DNA of 64,000 nt from Breviolum minutum Mf 1.05b.01 (lineage: Eukaryota; Sar; Dinophyceae; Suessiales; Symbiodiniaceae), in contig DF239024.1 of NCBI GenBank assembly GCA_000507305.1, forward strand, positions 186,001 through 250,000, written 5' to 3'. Numbering within the stretch: the first letter of the stretch is position 1; each line of letters starts with the position of its first letter. A program made the position numbers and the translations under genes. Shown here in pieces: positions 10,771-21,975 of the stretch. Below the pieces are notes generated by a model. That model searched no databases, was not told where the DNA came from, and saw only the letters and a program-made list of their open reading frames with translations.

Positions 10771-11632
10771 ATATAAAACACTAAGAAACCGGGTATGTCC
10801 TAAGGAAGGGATTATACTTAAAATCTTACTTTGGGGGATGGGATTGGAATGGTAAAAATTAGTAGATAAATATACAAGCGCCTCACAGATCCTAAATTTC
10901 CGGCATTCATTGAATGATTTACTGCAAAACTGGGTAGTTTAGGGTTTAGGGGTTAAATATGTACACCTTGGATTTGTTTAATGCTGTTTTTTTACCTCCT
11001 GCCATGGGATTTATCACCATCAAACCGCCATTTCAGGGAAGATTTTTGGAACATTTTCCAAGAACCTCAAGCAAATCTAAGAGACAATACACCATACATC
11101 TGGGCAAATTATGACGACCTTTCCCGCCGGTTGGTCACCTTAAATGGTGGTTTAGTATGGGAAATCTCCCCACATCCCCTTACTTCAGGTTTAGGAATTA
11201 TACTGATTTGTCCAGATACATGGAGTGATCTGGGTGTGACAATTAAGAATTGGTGCAGGAAGCGCGAGTGACCTTTGACAATCATCCACAGGTGGGGAGA
11301 GCTGTGGAAAACCACCTAACTGTTGCACCAGTTTTTGGCAGCAATTTGAAGCTTTGCCATTCATTTCCACTCCAAAAGAGAAAAAATAACAAATGTTAGG
11401 CACAGTTGTTTTTTTTTTGGGGGGGCAAAAGGGGGTGGGAGGGATTTTTGTCGGAGTAAGAAAACAAAACCAGGGTGTAGCTAGGATTTCTTCGGAGCTT
11501 TTGAATCGAGTTGTTATTGGAAAAGATGTCATGTTACCCTCCCAAAACTAACATGTCCCTTACCAGACCAAAGCGCTTTTGAAGATGTTTTATTTTTTCG
11601 TTTTGCCCGATTGGTATCATATATGGGATATG

Positions 11633-11745
11633 CCCTAATCTTCCAAATCCCTTGTCCGGATCGGTGTTTGGACCCGGTCCAAACAGCTCCTGAGAAGGCT
11701 TTTTAGGGGGTCCAAATACTCACACAGTATTTTGGAAGCCTAGGG
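11633..11745. repeat. family O foldback element
   Basis: CCCTAATCTTCCAAA and TTTTGGAAGCCTAGGG arms with GGGGTCCAAATA inside. Confidence 0.65.
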
Positions 11746-12353
11746 ATATTAGTTCCCTGGAGAAAGTAGCAGTTTTCGTTACTTGGAAACATGTTGAGAT
11801 CAAAAACAGGTGACGAACATTCAAGCCAGCTATGTGGGGCATCCCAGCTTTTTCGAGGTTGGAGTTTGATAGCTAAACCATGTATTCTTGGACCTCTAGG
11901 ATCCATGGGACGATTGCAATATTTATCTCAATGATGTACCATATGAACTACAAAGATGTCCCCTTAAAATGGACCATTTCAAAGGATTTTGTTCAAACCG
12001 TCATTTTTCAGGAGAGATGTCAGCTTTCGGGGGAGTATGTTTTCCTACATGTGTCTGATTTGATTTGTATGGTTAATGTAGCTAAACATACCATACATTG
12101 ATCCTATGGGTGAGGAATATGGCCACAATTTTATGTTATCAACCACTAATATAGGAACCACCTAGCTCTTGTTGGGGGCTAGATGGTCGGGTTGGTTTGC
12201 TGATCAACTTTGATTTTGGCCGTAAAGAGCTTTTGAGATATATCCCTGACAAGATATCATCTAGGTGGTGGTTTCAAAGATTACTATTTTTACCCCTATT
12301 TGGGGAAATCTAATCTGACTAATCTGTTTGGGAGAAGTTTTGCATCCCAAAAG

Positions 12354-12466
12354 TACTGTTGATTTGAGAAATCCTGCACCACCTTGGGATGTATAGAACC
12401 ATTGTAACTAATAGGATAAATTACCAACCTCAACTGGTGCTCGCCGGAGTTCAGCCATCAACAGTA
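12354..12466. repeat. family D element
   Basis: TACTGTTGATTTGAGAAATC and GCCATCAACAGTA ends. A family A left half without its partner lies just before, at 12261-12330. Confidence 0.6.
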
Positions 12467-12675
12467 TCATGTTTTGGAGTCATCATCCCCAAAAAGACAT
12501 ATTTTTTTGAGCACGCAATTGAGCATGGAAAAAACAAACATCATGATATTGGAAGAATTGATTGAAATGTCATGAAGCATTAAAAAACAACATCCAAACA
12601 CCTTAACTGCGGAAAGTATTGTTTTTGGACCCCCAAAAAAACATACCAATCCACCACGGAGGTTTTGGGATGTCT

Positions 12676-12771
12676 ACTGTACTGGGATGTCCATGCTACT
12701 TAGCAACTGGATGATAACCCCATATATAAGTAGGTTGGATTTCGTCCCTTGAGGAGGTTACAAACCAATGG
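12676..12771. repeat. family P element, 3' truncated
   Basis: TACTGGGATGTCCATGCTAC and TATATAAGTAGGTTGGAT match the copy at 43999; the right arm is missing. Confidence 0.45.
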
Positions 12772-12975
12772 ACGACCTGTTGGTTTCTCCAGGTTGATTG
12801 CTGCATTTTCATATCCATGCATGATCACATGGATCCCGGTATGTATCCCCCTGGAAGTCTTCACCACCCTTTTTAAAATGGTGAAACTCCTTTTGGAAGA
12901 TGATTTTCACCCCTACTAAAATAATGGTGCTTCGGAAACCACCCTATAAAACAATGGTGGTTGGACTTCCAGGGT

Positions 12976-13080
12976 CCCATAGGATCCAGGTATGTTTATG
13001 TATGTCATATTTACCTACATGTGGTCGATGTTTATGTTATGGTAAATGTAGGTGATTATACCATACATGGATCCTATGGG
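12976..13080. repeat. family C foldback element
   Basis: CCCATAGGATCCAGG and CCATACATGGATCCTATGGG arms with ATTTACCTACAT/GGTAAATGTAGG inside. Confidence 0.8.
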
Positions 13081-13175
13081 TATATACTTTCAGATATACA
13101 CACATTTATGAGGGAATTGACTTTAGTCCAGGGAAATGCATTGGTGAAATATTTCAATGCATCCACAATTACAGA

Positions 13176-13276
13176 TGGGTGTTTCCTTAAATGGTGCTAC
13201 CCCCCAAACACCCAAACATGATCATTTTTAGTAGGAAAACTCCATGGTTGTTGGGTAACACCATTTTAGGAAACCC
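13176..13276. repeat. family K element, diverged
   Basis: GATGGGTGTTTCCTTAAATG and CCATTTTAGGAAACCCC. Confidence 0.5.
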
Positions 13277-13430
13277 CAGATGTTGGCCAACAAGAATCAT
13301 AATTATCATTTGTAACATGTGGTGAAAGGATTATCGATGTGATGTTCGAGCTCAGTGATGAGATAGCATGCCTGAAAAAAATAGTTCGTGAAAAAGGGTG
13401 AGCTGAGCCTTTTTTTCAAAGGCAAAACAT

Positions 13431-13534
13431 ACACCCCCGAAATTTAACATAGCCCCTGAAAAATGATGGTTGGAAGATGAGTTTCCTTTTGGGATTGCCT
13501 ATTTTTAGGGGCTATGTTAAATTTCCGGGGTGTA
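13431..13534. repeat. family F element (TTTAACATAGCCCC subfamily)
   Basis: CCCCGAAATTTAACATAGCC and GGCTATGTTAAATTTCCGGG arms with inner GATGAGTTTCCTTTTGGGA. Confidence 0.8.
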
Positions 13535-14023
13535 GTAGAAGACACCGGACAACCGCCATACATCATTAGTGACACAACTTCTTCTCTGCGAAAACGCCAG
13601 CGTTTAACAAGAAAGGCTTGAGCGGAGAAAATTTAAATGTCAAATGCAGTTGAAACGAACAATTGTGAGACTCACAAAAAATATCATCCAGGATATCTAC
13701 AGCTATAAGTCTTCAGATTTTCTCCATAGCAGTTTAGTTGGTCATGCTGCCATGCTTGAAGAATCGGAAAAGATGCCTTGACAGTCCGATTTTATGATAC
13801 ATGTTTTGGTGATAGAGATGAATAATTTTGTCAGACAAGAAACACTTTTGCTTTTGGATACGAGGTATACAACACGATGCTAGCATATTACAAACATCAA
13901 ACTGTTCACATCGAATTTCAACATCTCACAGCATGAGATCATAGGGCATGATTTGTGCCTTCTTAGCAGGAGCCTAACAGCGGACTGTCTTAGAACATCC
14001 ATGGACTGACCCCAAACAAAAAG

Positions 14024-14165
14024 AACGGCCTGGACCGCCATGCGACAGCGTGCCCGCGATCCGGAGAGCACCAACCAAGAGCTCAGTCGCAAGGAACGTG
14101 TGCGGCAGCTGCAACGTGAGACGCTCGCTGAGTTAACCTGGGAGTCAACTGGAGGGATGAGATGG
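14024..14165 (+). CDS. exon, charged helical protein
   Basis: Enters after CCCAAACAAAAAG (phase 2) and reads TAWTAMRQRARDPESTNQEL, SRKERVRQLQRETLAELTW, ESTGGMRW, leaving at GTATAG (phase 0). The R/E/Q-rich pattern suggests a coiled coil. The phase fits the hydrophobic last exon at 16019, which would make a tail-anchored product; the link is inferred across a 1.85 kb gap. Earlier donors inside the exon (GTGAGA after QLQ) are possible. Confidence 0.5.
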
Positions 14166-14566
14166 GTATAGTATATATACTTGTAGGCTAGCCATGGATC
14201 CCTAAGCATGAAGGTATTTGCATGTCTAGGGGAGTCAACTTGCATAGGTTTAGTTGTTCCTTGAAAGTCCACGACTAAAAAAAGTGGCTGGTCTTTTGGA
14301 TGATCCATGTGAAGGATTCCCGATCCTACCAATTCTTTTTGGGGCCCAAAAGGCCTATTTTCAGGGCTTATCTTCGTTTTAGGGAGGATATAGATTTGCA
14401 TAAGTTCAAAAATCTTGCGAGCACCGTTTCTTGTTTTTGGCGGCAGGATGTTATTCATCTTAGGTGGCTAGCTGGATTTCTTTCCATTAAACATAGCACA
14501 GTAGTTTGTTTTTTGTTGTCGGCACTTGATCCATTTTCATCCTCCTGCGTAAGTACTCAAACATGA

Positions 14567-14680
14567 CTAGGTGGTGGTTTCAAATACTGTATGTGGTATT
14601 TTCACCTCTATTTGGGGAAGATGAAGCCAATTTGACAAGCGCATATTTTTCAGATGGCTTGGTGAAAATCCACCAAGCAG
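14567..14680. repeat. family A element
   Basis: CTAGGTGGTGGTTTCAAA intact; right arm GGTGAAAATCCACCAAGCAG. Confidence 0.65.
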
Positions 14681-14822
14681 ATGAGGGACTATGCAACTGC
14701 ATATACAAGCTATACCAGGGACAGAAAGGATGGCGCCCTCACATGAGCAGTGAGAACAGAACCTGGGGGTTATTTGCTGTATTATTTTGGGATGAAAAAC
14801 TACCCATGTTTTACAGGGATTA

Positions 14823-14931
14823 CACTCCGGTAAACTACAGTAACATAGCAGGCTGGACATTCCACCATTTGTAGATGCATTTCCTATTGGAAAAGGTGGA
14901 TTTCCAGTGCTATGTTAGTTTACCAGAAGGT
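14823..14931. repeat. family F foldback element
   Basis: CACTCCGGTAAACTACAGTA and GCTATGTTAGTTTACCAGAA. The next 700 bases hold no gene I can support. Confidence 0.7.
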
Positions 14932-15638
14932 AGAACAATTGCCATGATACGGATCCCGTCATGAACCAATCAGTATAATTGAATGTCAGCCAAGGGTTTT
15001 GAACGTTGCTTACTTGTTGAATGTGATTCTGAGGCATGCAAAGGATGATGCCGAAGAACGATGGCTGATTATTGGTTTGATGGCTTTTTGGTCGCATCTT
15101 TTATTTTGCACCCTTCATTAAGGTAAGATTTCACCATTTCGTGATATGGGGTGATCCTTTGACAAGCGTTTTTGGGTACCTGAAGAGTACTACAATAATA
15201 TATTTGAATTTGTTTTCTGAGGTTGATGTCACAGGTGTCATTTTTTTGTGAACGCCGTTCAGGGTTGGAAATCGAGATCATATCCGAAACTGTTGTGAAA
15301 CAGTGAGAAACGAGATGGGATCTGATCGATGTAAAGAGTCCCCCGTTTGCCTGCCTTTTGTCACATGCTACATGAAAGCCGCCACGTTCCTTCTGAATGT
15401 AGGGTGCAATACTCTAGGGAAATTATTTTAGGACATATTGGTCACATAGAAGAGGTAATGTGACCCGTTTCCTTATGAGCGACACCGTTTAAGTAACTTT
15501 TTAGGTTCCATTGGACTATACTTGGCTCAGATTGTTGTCTTTGTCCACCCAACAGTAGGCAGCCCATTTTCTCCGAAGTTGCCCCGGTTCTTCATTTCCA
15601 AAATAGAGATCAACTGGAGCCCCCTGCACCATGGGTTT

Positions 15639-15738
15639 CCCTATAGACACTAGTCAACACCGATGGCCTGAGGTTCGGTATGGATGGAACCCCAAAAACA
15701 TTACCAAAACCTCAGGAGCTATGCTTGGATGTCTAGGG
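15639..15738. repeat. family E foldback element
   Basis: CCCTATAGACACTAGTCAAC and GCTTGGATGTCTAGGG with GAGGTTCGGTATGGATGG and CCAAAACCTCAGGA inside. Confidence 0.65.
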
Positions 15739-15890
15739 TTTTTATACTTTTCTGAAAGATGGGCTTTTCATGGCTTTTCTACTCTTTGAAATTTCACCAC
15801 GTACTGACACTTAAAGTGAATATACGGGGGACAGGTTCCTCATTTTGGGGGGGCTATTCTAATGTGTGTGTTTTTGTTGTGTTGACTTGA

Positions 15891-15988
15891 CCCTAGTCTT
15901 CCAAATACCTGCTCAGGTTTCCTTTTTTGGGTATAGATTTTGGGGGTTCAAATAGCTCCTCACGTTTCAAAGATTTGGAAGCCTAGGG
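15891..15988. repeat. family O foldback element
   Basis: CCCTAGTCTTCCAAATACC and GATTTGGAAGCCTAGGG. It ends 30 nt before the acceptor at 16018. Confidence 0.7.
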
Positions 15989-16018
15989 TGATGTGTTGAT
16001 TTTGTTGATTCGCTTCAG

Positions 16019-16078
16019 GTGCTCTTTATGCTCATCATGTTGGGCACTGGCGTCTATGCTGTGCGCATTGCCAAGTGA
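16019..16078 (+). CDS. last exon encoding a hydrophobic C-terminus
   Basis: After GATTCGCTTCAG the frame reads VLFMLIMLGTGVYAVRIAK and stops at TGA. That is one membrane-length hydrophobic segment with a short basic tail, the usual shape of a C-terminal anchor. GC third positions are high. Family O lies 30 nt upstream. A phase-compatible partner is 14024-14165. The stop is followed only 26 nt later by the ATG of the next gene. Confidence 0.6.
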   Translation: MLFMLIMLGTGVYAVRIAK

Positions 16079-16104
16079 GCGCAAAAAACCTTTTCGAGAC
16101 CAAC

Positions 16105-16145
16105 ATGACAGAGCAGGCTAAGCGAGACGATGAAGCTTGCCAAAG
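16105..16145 (+). CDS. probable first exon of the next + gene
   Basis: ATG at 16105 reads MTEQAKRDDEACQ to a GTGAAT donor at 16146. There is also a CAG|GC donor after MTEQ (16116), which would join in frame to 16204. The 26 nt before the ATG contain CCTTTTCGAG, a possible acceptor for a trans-spliced leader. This is the likely start of the gene that carries the micro-exon array, though the connection to the distant exons is inferred. Confidence 0.45.
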
Positions 16146-16203
16146 GTGAATGGGAAAACATGTGTTCCCATTTCATCTATACTCTATACCCTGTCCTGGT
16201 CAG

Positions 16204-16242
16204 GGAAAGACATCTGCTTCCCTGGAGGCCAAGCAACCCATT
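16204..16242 (+). CDS. short exon candidate
   Basis: Excellent pyrimidine acceptor (CTATACCCTGTCCTGGTCAG), then GKTSASLEAKQPI and a GTGAAA donor, phase 0 at both ends. It fits MTEQ upstream (via the GC donor) and IRFNVMLRS downstream. Other frames through the same 39 nt are open. Confidence 0.35.
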
Positions 16243-16483
16243 GTGAAAAGCAGGGTCGGTTTCAGATGCACCTAATGCTGGGAGAGAAGCACAACTTATA
16301 GATATACATTGAAACTTGGATGTGTGTTGAACCTGGTTTGTCTTTCGCTTGTTCTCGAGCATTTCCAAGAATTGGGGAACTATTTTCAATAATATATAGA
16401 TATATAGTCACTTTAGACCACCCAGTTCCTCAATTTCTTGCTAACCTCCCTAAGTTCTTATCAACTTCCTGTTTTTTCAACAG

Positions 16484-16624
16484 ATTCGTTTCAATGTCAT
16501 GCTGCGGTCTCTCTCCATCGTTGGTGAAACAACGCCTTTGGAGCGGAAGAAAGTGCTGCCGAAGAAAAAGGGCCCTGGGTGGTTCACTGGAGAGATATCT
16601 GGAGTTATGGTCCAACACTTGTAG
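16484..16624 (+). CDS. exon, basic protein segment
   Basis: Classic acceptor CTTCCTGTTTTTTCAACAG. The phase 0 frame is IRFNVMLRSLSIVGETTPLE, RKKVLPKKKGPGWFTG, EISGVM, with possible GTCCAA donor after VM (16612) or stop TAG at 16622. RKKVLPKKK is a strongly basic patch that could be a nuclear signal. An overlapping frame (FVSMSCCGLSPSL) would follow if the exon at 16105 joined directly. No family recognised. Confidence 0.5.
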   Translation: MRFNVMLRSLSIVGETTPLERKKVLPKKKGPGWFTGEISGVMVQHL

Positions 16625-17235
16625 GGGTTATATACCCTCATTTATAATGCAGAAGGGGGGTCCACCTTGAAATGATATATTATGAGCAACTGCATTTTTA
16701 ATACTTTGATGAAAAAATGATATTGCCCACATATTGGATATGAGCAACTGCATAAAATGACGCCGGGGGGACTCCCTGCATCTTCTTTACTGGTCCCACA
16801 CAATAAATAAAAGATAATAAAAGCCGCTGCTCATATAGGTATTTGAAACGAGAAAAACCCTGTGAGTTTGATTCAGAGTGTTTTTTCAGGTCTGGAAAAG
16901 GATGAGTCATCAAAGAAAACGACGACGGAAATGAATACGGCAAACCGACAAAAATGGCGAATCCCAAAAGTGTGTTTGCTGTCGGAGCTGACTTGGTAGA
17001 GAGTTAAACGAATGAAGGTTTCTTTTCTTTTCCTATATATATATATATCTCAAATATGTAAAATTTTATATACATATCTTTTTGCTGCCAGACCTCAACA
17101 GAGAAAATACCCTGTTAACTGGTGATGATGTTTGAAGAAAATGTTCATATAAGGAAGTGCTGGGAGTATGAGCCATTCAGGTCTGAGATGGAGGAATTCT
17201 TTTGAATTTTGTCAATTCGCGGAGGCATTCAGATG

Positions 17236-17349
17236 ATTTCCCCCTATGTTCATGGCTGGTCAACCTACCCCCTATAACGTATCCCCCCCAGAAATAAGGG
17301 TTTAATAAGGCCTAACCATAACGTACCCCCCCCTGACGTATACCCCCTA
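17236..17349. repeat. family N repeat
   Basis: TGGTCAACCTACCCCC, ACGTATCCCCCCCAGAAATA and AAATAAGGGTTTAATAAGGC recur at 49020, 56326 and 57778. Confidence 0.6.
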
Positions 17350-17411
17350 AGCCCATAAATTTAGATGATTTCTCCCATGTGTCACGAGTCATCCTCTCCC
17401 ACCCAACCAAG

Positions 17412-17477
17412 CTCAACATTGAGGCTCCACGTGACGGGCCTACTATGAGCTTCAGACACTTGGTGTTTGAAGGAAAG
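17412..17477 (+). CDS. exon with an MSF-containing segment
   Basis: Pyrimidine acceptor CTCTCCCACCCAACCAAG, then LNIEAPRDGPTMSFRHLVFE plus GK, 66 nt, leaving at GTGATA. PTMSF resembles the core of the micro-exons further right, but the flanks differ and the boundaries are phase 0. Family J begins 13 nt after the donor. Confidence 0.45.
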
Positions 17478-17490
17478 GTGATAAGGTTTA

Positions 17491-17606
17491 AGGATCCAAT
17501 CACCGAAGCTGAGAATGGTTTCATGGAACCTAAATACCATGCGTTTCGTTTTGGTGATTGAAACACTCCTTGCTCTTCCAGTGACAAGGTGATTGAATCC
17601 CTAGGG
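17491..17606. repeat. family J element
   Basis: GGATCCAATCACCGAAGC and GGTGATTGAATCCCTAGGG with the inner GGTTTCATGGAACC. Confidence 0.6.
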
Positions 17607-17994
17607 AAGCAGAATAGTTGAAGGTCTTGAGAGATTGAGAGAGTGACTGTTTTCCCCTCCTGGGAAAGAGAAGATATCATAAGATATCCCACTTCCAGTT
17701 TTCAATTCTGAAGATGATTTTTTTTTCAAGCTGGGTTATTCCAAGTTCTTATTTGTCTAGAACTTTGTAGAAAAACATATCTCATGTGATTAATCGATGG
17801 TGTCGCATCTTCACTTACAGGGGTTGGGTATGCTTCAAAAGTCTTTCATGGTGAGATCATAGAGATATGGCTTTTGGTTAGTTTTCCGTTGAAAAGCAGC
17901 AGGGAACCTGAAAAATGGTGGTTTCCAAAAGGAATCTCATTTTCCAGGTGGCCATTTTCAGGTGCAAACTGTTAGTTGGCCGAACGGATCAGAG

Positions 17995-18030
17995 GTCCTG
18001 GTGCTGGCAATGGTTCATCTTTAGGCGACG
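17995..18030 (+). CDS. glycine-rich micro-exon candidate
   Basis: AACGGATCAGAG acceptor, 36 nt, phase 1-1, then a GCTGGA donor; encodes G-PGAGNGSSLGD-G. Length and phase match the MSF micro-exons, but the peptide lacks MSF. A similar 24 nt candidate (GGGVASRN) lies at 19398-19421. Weak acceptor; could be chance. Confidence 0.25.
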
Positions 18031-18246
18031 GCTGGAAATTCGGGAAGAATTCGAGTTTATTCCTAAATTTTGGGCGATTTGCCATTTACGCGCTGCGAAA
18101 ATGTGTTGAAGCAAAGTTCCTAATCAATCCTAATTCTAGGTACTCTGTTCGAATTTCAGACCCCACAGTTGCTGCATATCGAAAACCACCTTTGAGTTGA
18201 TTTTGTTTGTTTTGTTGGGAGTGAGGGAAAACAAGAGATGACCGAA

Positions 18247-18340
18247 AAGGTGGTGCTCTCAAATATGTTTAATTTTCATCCCCATTTGGGGAAGATTCCC
18301 ATTTTGACTAATATTTTTGAAAGGGGTTGAAACCACCAAG
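18247..18340. repeat. family A element
   Basis: AGGTGGTGCTCTCAAATATG and GGGGTTGAAACCACCAAG. Confidence 0.65.
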
Positions 18341-18489
18341 ATGACTCACTATTTCAAAGGAAGTCGACCAAACAAAGAATTGTGTTTTGGATGATTTATT
18401 TCAAGGATATCCGATCCTGCCAATGGTGCAAAGGTTGGTTGACTTGGACTTCTTGGGATTTTTGTGATCTAGAATTGTTCATATCTAAA

Positions 18490-18589
18490 CCCATAGGATC
18501 CATGTATGGTATATTTACATATATTTACCTACATTTACCATAAACATCAACTAAATGTAGGTAGATATACCATACATGGATCCTATGGG
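18490..18589. repeat. family C foldback element
   Basis: CCCATAGGATCCATGTATGG and CCATACATGGATCCTATGGG are perfect arms; GGTATATTTAC pairs with GTAGATATACC inside. Confidence 0.85.
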
Positions 18590-19229
18590 AAAACTGGGAA
18601 TCCGATTCTTTTGCAACGTCATTATTTGAATATCAAGGCTTTAGATTTGATCCATGAGGTTTTTGGGGAGTCGAGGTATACCGAAAGTGAGGTTAACAGT
18701 GTTTCTTCTGGTATGGGATTGAGGGGAGAATGGAACCCCAGTTTGCGTGGGACTTGATGTTTAGGGCACAGTTGCCAGTTCTGGGTGTTTTCAGGAGTTG
18801 AGAGGTAGTTGATGTTGTTTTTGTCGACACATGTGACGTTTTGTTCGTTTACCCTCCTGGAAACGAACATAGAAACTGAAAAGGCCGGTATTTAAAAGAA
18901 TAATCCTTTTTGGAGGTGCCATTCTGAGGTTCAAGTAGTAGTATGTGAGTTTTCGAAAAATGTCTGTTTTTCCTCCATTCTAGGCGATTTCTAGGCGTGC
19001 GTTTCACGTGAAATGAATTGAAATGAAGAGGTAACTACGCATATACTATATCAAATAGGATGATCAAATTGTTGGTTTCCTACTAGATCAACCTTTTTGG
19101 ATCAGTGTGGGGACCACTAGTAAGTTGAGACACACCAATAATATACGAGCTATAGACGATTCTCTTGTAATTTATTCTATACTTTATTACAGTCTTTGTC
19201 GCAATATCATATTTGATGTTACAATTTGA

Positions 19230-19338
19230 TACTCTTGCTGGAAGAAGTCCTGCACTAGGTGATATGGTAAATATCCCATTATTTTGCAGGGTTTTATACA
19301 TCTCAAGTGGTTGTTTGGGATTTCTTCCATCAGCAGTA
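19230..19338. repeat. family D element
   Basis: GCTGGAAGAAGTCCTGCAC and GGATTTCTTCCATCAGCAGT. Confidence 0.6.
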
Positions 19339-19982
19339 TGTTTTTGATGTTGCATATTCTCTTGCATTACATGTTCCATACCGCTGAATCGTTCCAGGTG
19401 GTGGTGTCGCCTCACGCAATGGTACAAATGGTCCGGAGTCCCCCATGTTTTTTTTTGGTTTCGGCAGGCGTACAGAAAGACAGCCACTTATGGTCCTCCA
19501 AAAACCCTGAGTTTTGCAAAGGGTTGTATCCAGGGGGGTTGTACTCATTTCTATGGGGAGATGTTTGGAAAAAACAAACATTAACCTGGCAATTCTGCGA
19601 ATAATGTGCCCTTTTTTGGGGGCCCGGTGAGTTTATCCTTGACAGCTTCAAAGGTTGGTTGTTGGTGACCTCCAACGAACTAGGGGATATGGTCCCCTAT
19701 TAACGAACCACTACCACGGGAAGTTGCACCAAAAAACCTAAGATGATTGAACTTGGAAGAAGGAAGTCTTCTATTAAAACACAGGCTTTTTTTTCTTACA
19801 AATGATGGGTTGGTTGGTGGAGCAGTGTTGGTAGTTAAACCTACCCTAAACATCCCCTCTGACGTTACTTGGAGATTTACCTAGAATTAGATTCACCTAT
19901 TCAACTACCCAAGCAACTGACCTATAGAAGTACAGTCACCGAAGGTCAACGGATTTCCGATATCCACCACCACAAGGTAATG

Positions 19983-20089
19983 CCCTAGGCATCCAGTCAT
20001 ACCGCCTAAGAAGGTGTTTGATTGGTATGGTTTTTGTGGGTCCAGTCATGACACCGAACCTCAGTTTTGGTGGGACTGTGGATGTCTAG
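19983..20089. repeat. family E foldback element
   Basis: CCCTAGGCATCCAGTCATAC and GGACTGTGGATGTCTAGA; internal GTGTTTGATTGGTATGG. Confidence 0.6.
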
Positions 20090-20217
20090 AAAAAGTGTCT
20101 TGGAGGTTTTTGTGTTGGCTTTTTGTTGGGAAACCCCTCAGATCAGAAGCTTTTTCTTTGTTTGCGTGGCATGGTGATCACCCCCCAATTGTGATGAAAC
20201 TTCCTGGCATGTTTCAG

Positions 20218-20247
20218 GTTCTTCCATGAGTTTTGGACCTTCGGGAG
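20218..20247 (+). CDS. MSF micro-exon 1
   Basis: TGGCATGTTTCAG acceptor; 30 nt, phase 1-1; GC donor (GCAGCA). Encodes G-SSMSFGPSG. First of 18 homologous micro-exons on this strand; this copy lacks the K before M and has G for the second S. Confidence 0.55.
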
Positions 20248-20652
20248 GCAGCATGAAGCCCCAGGGGGAGCACATGTTGGATGGATGGTTTGGATACTGG
20301 GTGTTCTTTAGGTTTGTTAAATGACAAGTGGATGGAGTCATGAGTCAGGAGTTATACCACTTTATCAATATAGGAGTTTCTGATTATAGATGGGGTTATG
20401 ACTCATAGCCATTACCCGCAAATGTATTTGAGATATTTGAGAGAGAAAGCGAGAGCCATGTAGTATCATAGTACATATTGTATTGGTGTATAGCCACGCC
20501 TTATTTCTGAGCATGTAGTTGTACCATCTACAATTGTACTTTCTATCTTCTAAGTAAGTTGTATATTTAAGTTGTTTAAATTTGTTTGTTGCTCCGCAAA
20601 AAGACAAACACACACCGCCTGAGTTGTTTTTGTTGGGTGGGATTATGCAATT

Positions 20653-20745
20653 CCCATAGGATCCATGTATGGTATATTTAACTACATTTGGTTGATGTTT
20701 ATGGTAAATTAGTAGGTCAATCTACCGTTCGTCCCATGGATCCGT
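20653..20745. repeat. family C element
   Basis: CCCATAGGATCCATGTATGG intact; right arm diverged (GTCCCATGGATCCGTAATGG). Confidence 0.65.
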
Positions 20746-20937
20746 AATGGAACATGGAGGTCTTGGGACACAACATGCGACCTCAGTAAAACAACACACG
20801 ACTTGAGACCCCGGCAGTTTGATCACAAGGATCAAAGGACACACTTCTGAAGTATGACTCCGCATGGATCGATGTCTTTTTTTGATCTTTTTTCAGCACC
20901 ACAGGTCCTGCATGTGTGTTTTTTTGTATGTTTTATC

Positions 20938-21025
20938 CCTAAGAATCCAGGACTATCCTGAAATATCCTGAGGATGGGATTGGATCCCTTAATACCATTC
21001 TTGGAAAGGGTTTGGATTCTTAGGA
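20938..21025. repeat. family G foldback element
   Basis: CCCTAAGAATCCAGGACTAT at the left, GGGTTTGGATTCTTAGGA at the right, with the ATATCCTGAGGATGGGATTG core. Confidence 0.75.
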
Positions 21026-21342
21026 TATTGACGCTTCAAGTTTTATAATATGTTTAATAAAAAACATATGGAAGTTCCTGCAAATTCTAAGGGAAATTTC
21101 AGTAGAAATTGCCCAAATCGACTTCACAGATTGACCTATATATATATATATGTGTATATAATGTTTTTTTGTTTTTAGATGTTACATGATTTTACTATAT
21201 TCATGTTACATGTACTGTAAATATTTATATATAGACATTGTGTAAAACGGTGCTATCTATAGCTCTTCTCTCCTCAAATGTAGCAATCCTTTAAGCTATT
21301 GATCCTTAGCTTTCAACACAAGAAACCGTCCCAGCAACCCAG

Positions 21343-21369
21343 GTGGCATGAGCTTCAGTCCCGATCCAG
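21343..21369 (+). CDS. MSF micro-exon 2
   Basis: CCCAGCAACCCAG acceptor; 27 nt, the shortest copy; phase 1-1; GC donor (GCGTGG). Encodes G-GMSFSPDP-G. Confidence 0.6.
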
Positions 21370-21760
21370 GCGTGGAAACATGCACGTGTGTGTGTGAAAC
21401 TGAAAGGACTATCCGATCCCAAGGTGGGCCCCCAAAAATAAAACTATACCCTAAGAATCATTGGACCCTTCTATGAAGGGGTTTGACGCTCTTTTTGGCA
21501 GGGTTCTGGGATCTCCAAACCACCAGTTTTGAGAACCCATGAGTCTTATAGGGTAGTCACAAAATGAGGTGAAATGGTAAGGTTTTTTCCCCCAGTTACC
21601 TAATTTTTTTTTCAGGTCATTTAGAGGGGTTTTCCCATTTTTGTCCATTTATAACTTGGATGGATTTCTTGGGCTCGCTACATCCAAACAGCAAATTGGA
21701 GGAAGGTGTTATGCCACCCCCCAGTCGTAATGCCACCCTCAAGCGTTTGCCCTATTAGCT

Positions 21761-21839
21761 CCTGAGGTTCGGTAGCTTGACCCCCCAAAAAACGTACCTT
21801 TTTGACACCTTTTGAAGAGGCATCTATAGATGTCTAGGG
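21761..21839. repeat. family E element, left half lost
   Basis: CTGAGGTTCGGTAGCTTGAC and CATCTATAGATGTCTAGGG remain. Confidence 0.4.
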
Positions 21840-21975
21840 TATGTCATGTGTCAGAATCTGAGGATCCCCAACTGCAGTCTTTCCAAAATTAGATTTGATT
21901 CCCAAATCTTGAATTCATTTGGAGATGCAGGTACATATTTCAAAGCTATGGTCAACAATATATTGACATAGCTAC

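Noticed and set aside
13471..13495. GATGAGTTTCC inside a family F element as another micro-exon
   Set aside because: It is part of the repeated interior of family F, lacks the K-M-S-F-S-P context, and has no flanking splice sites in phase.
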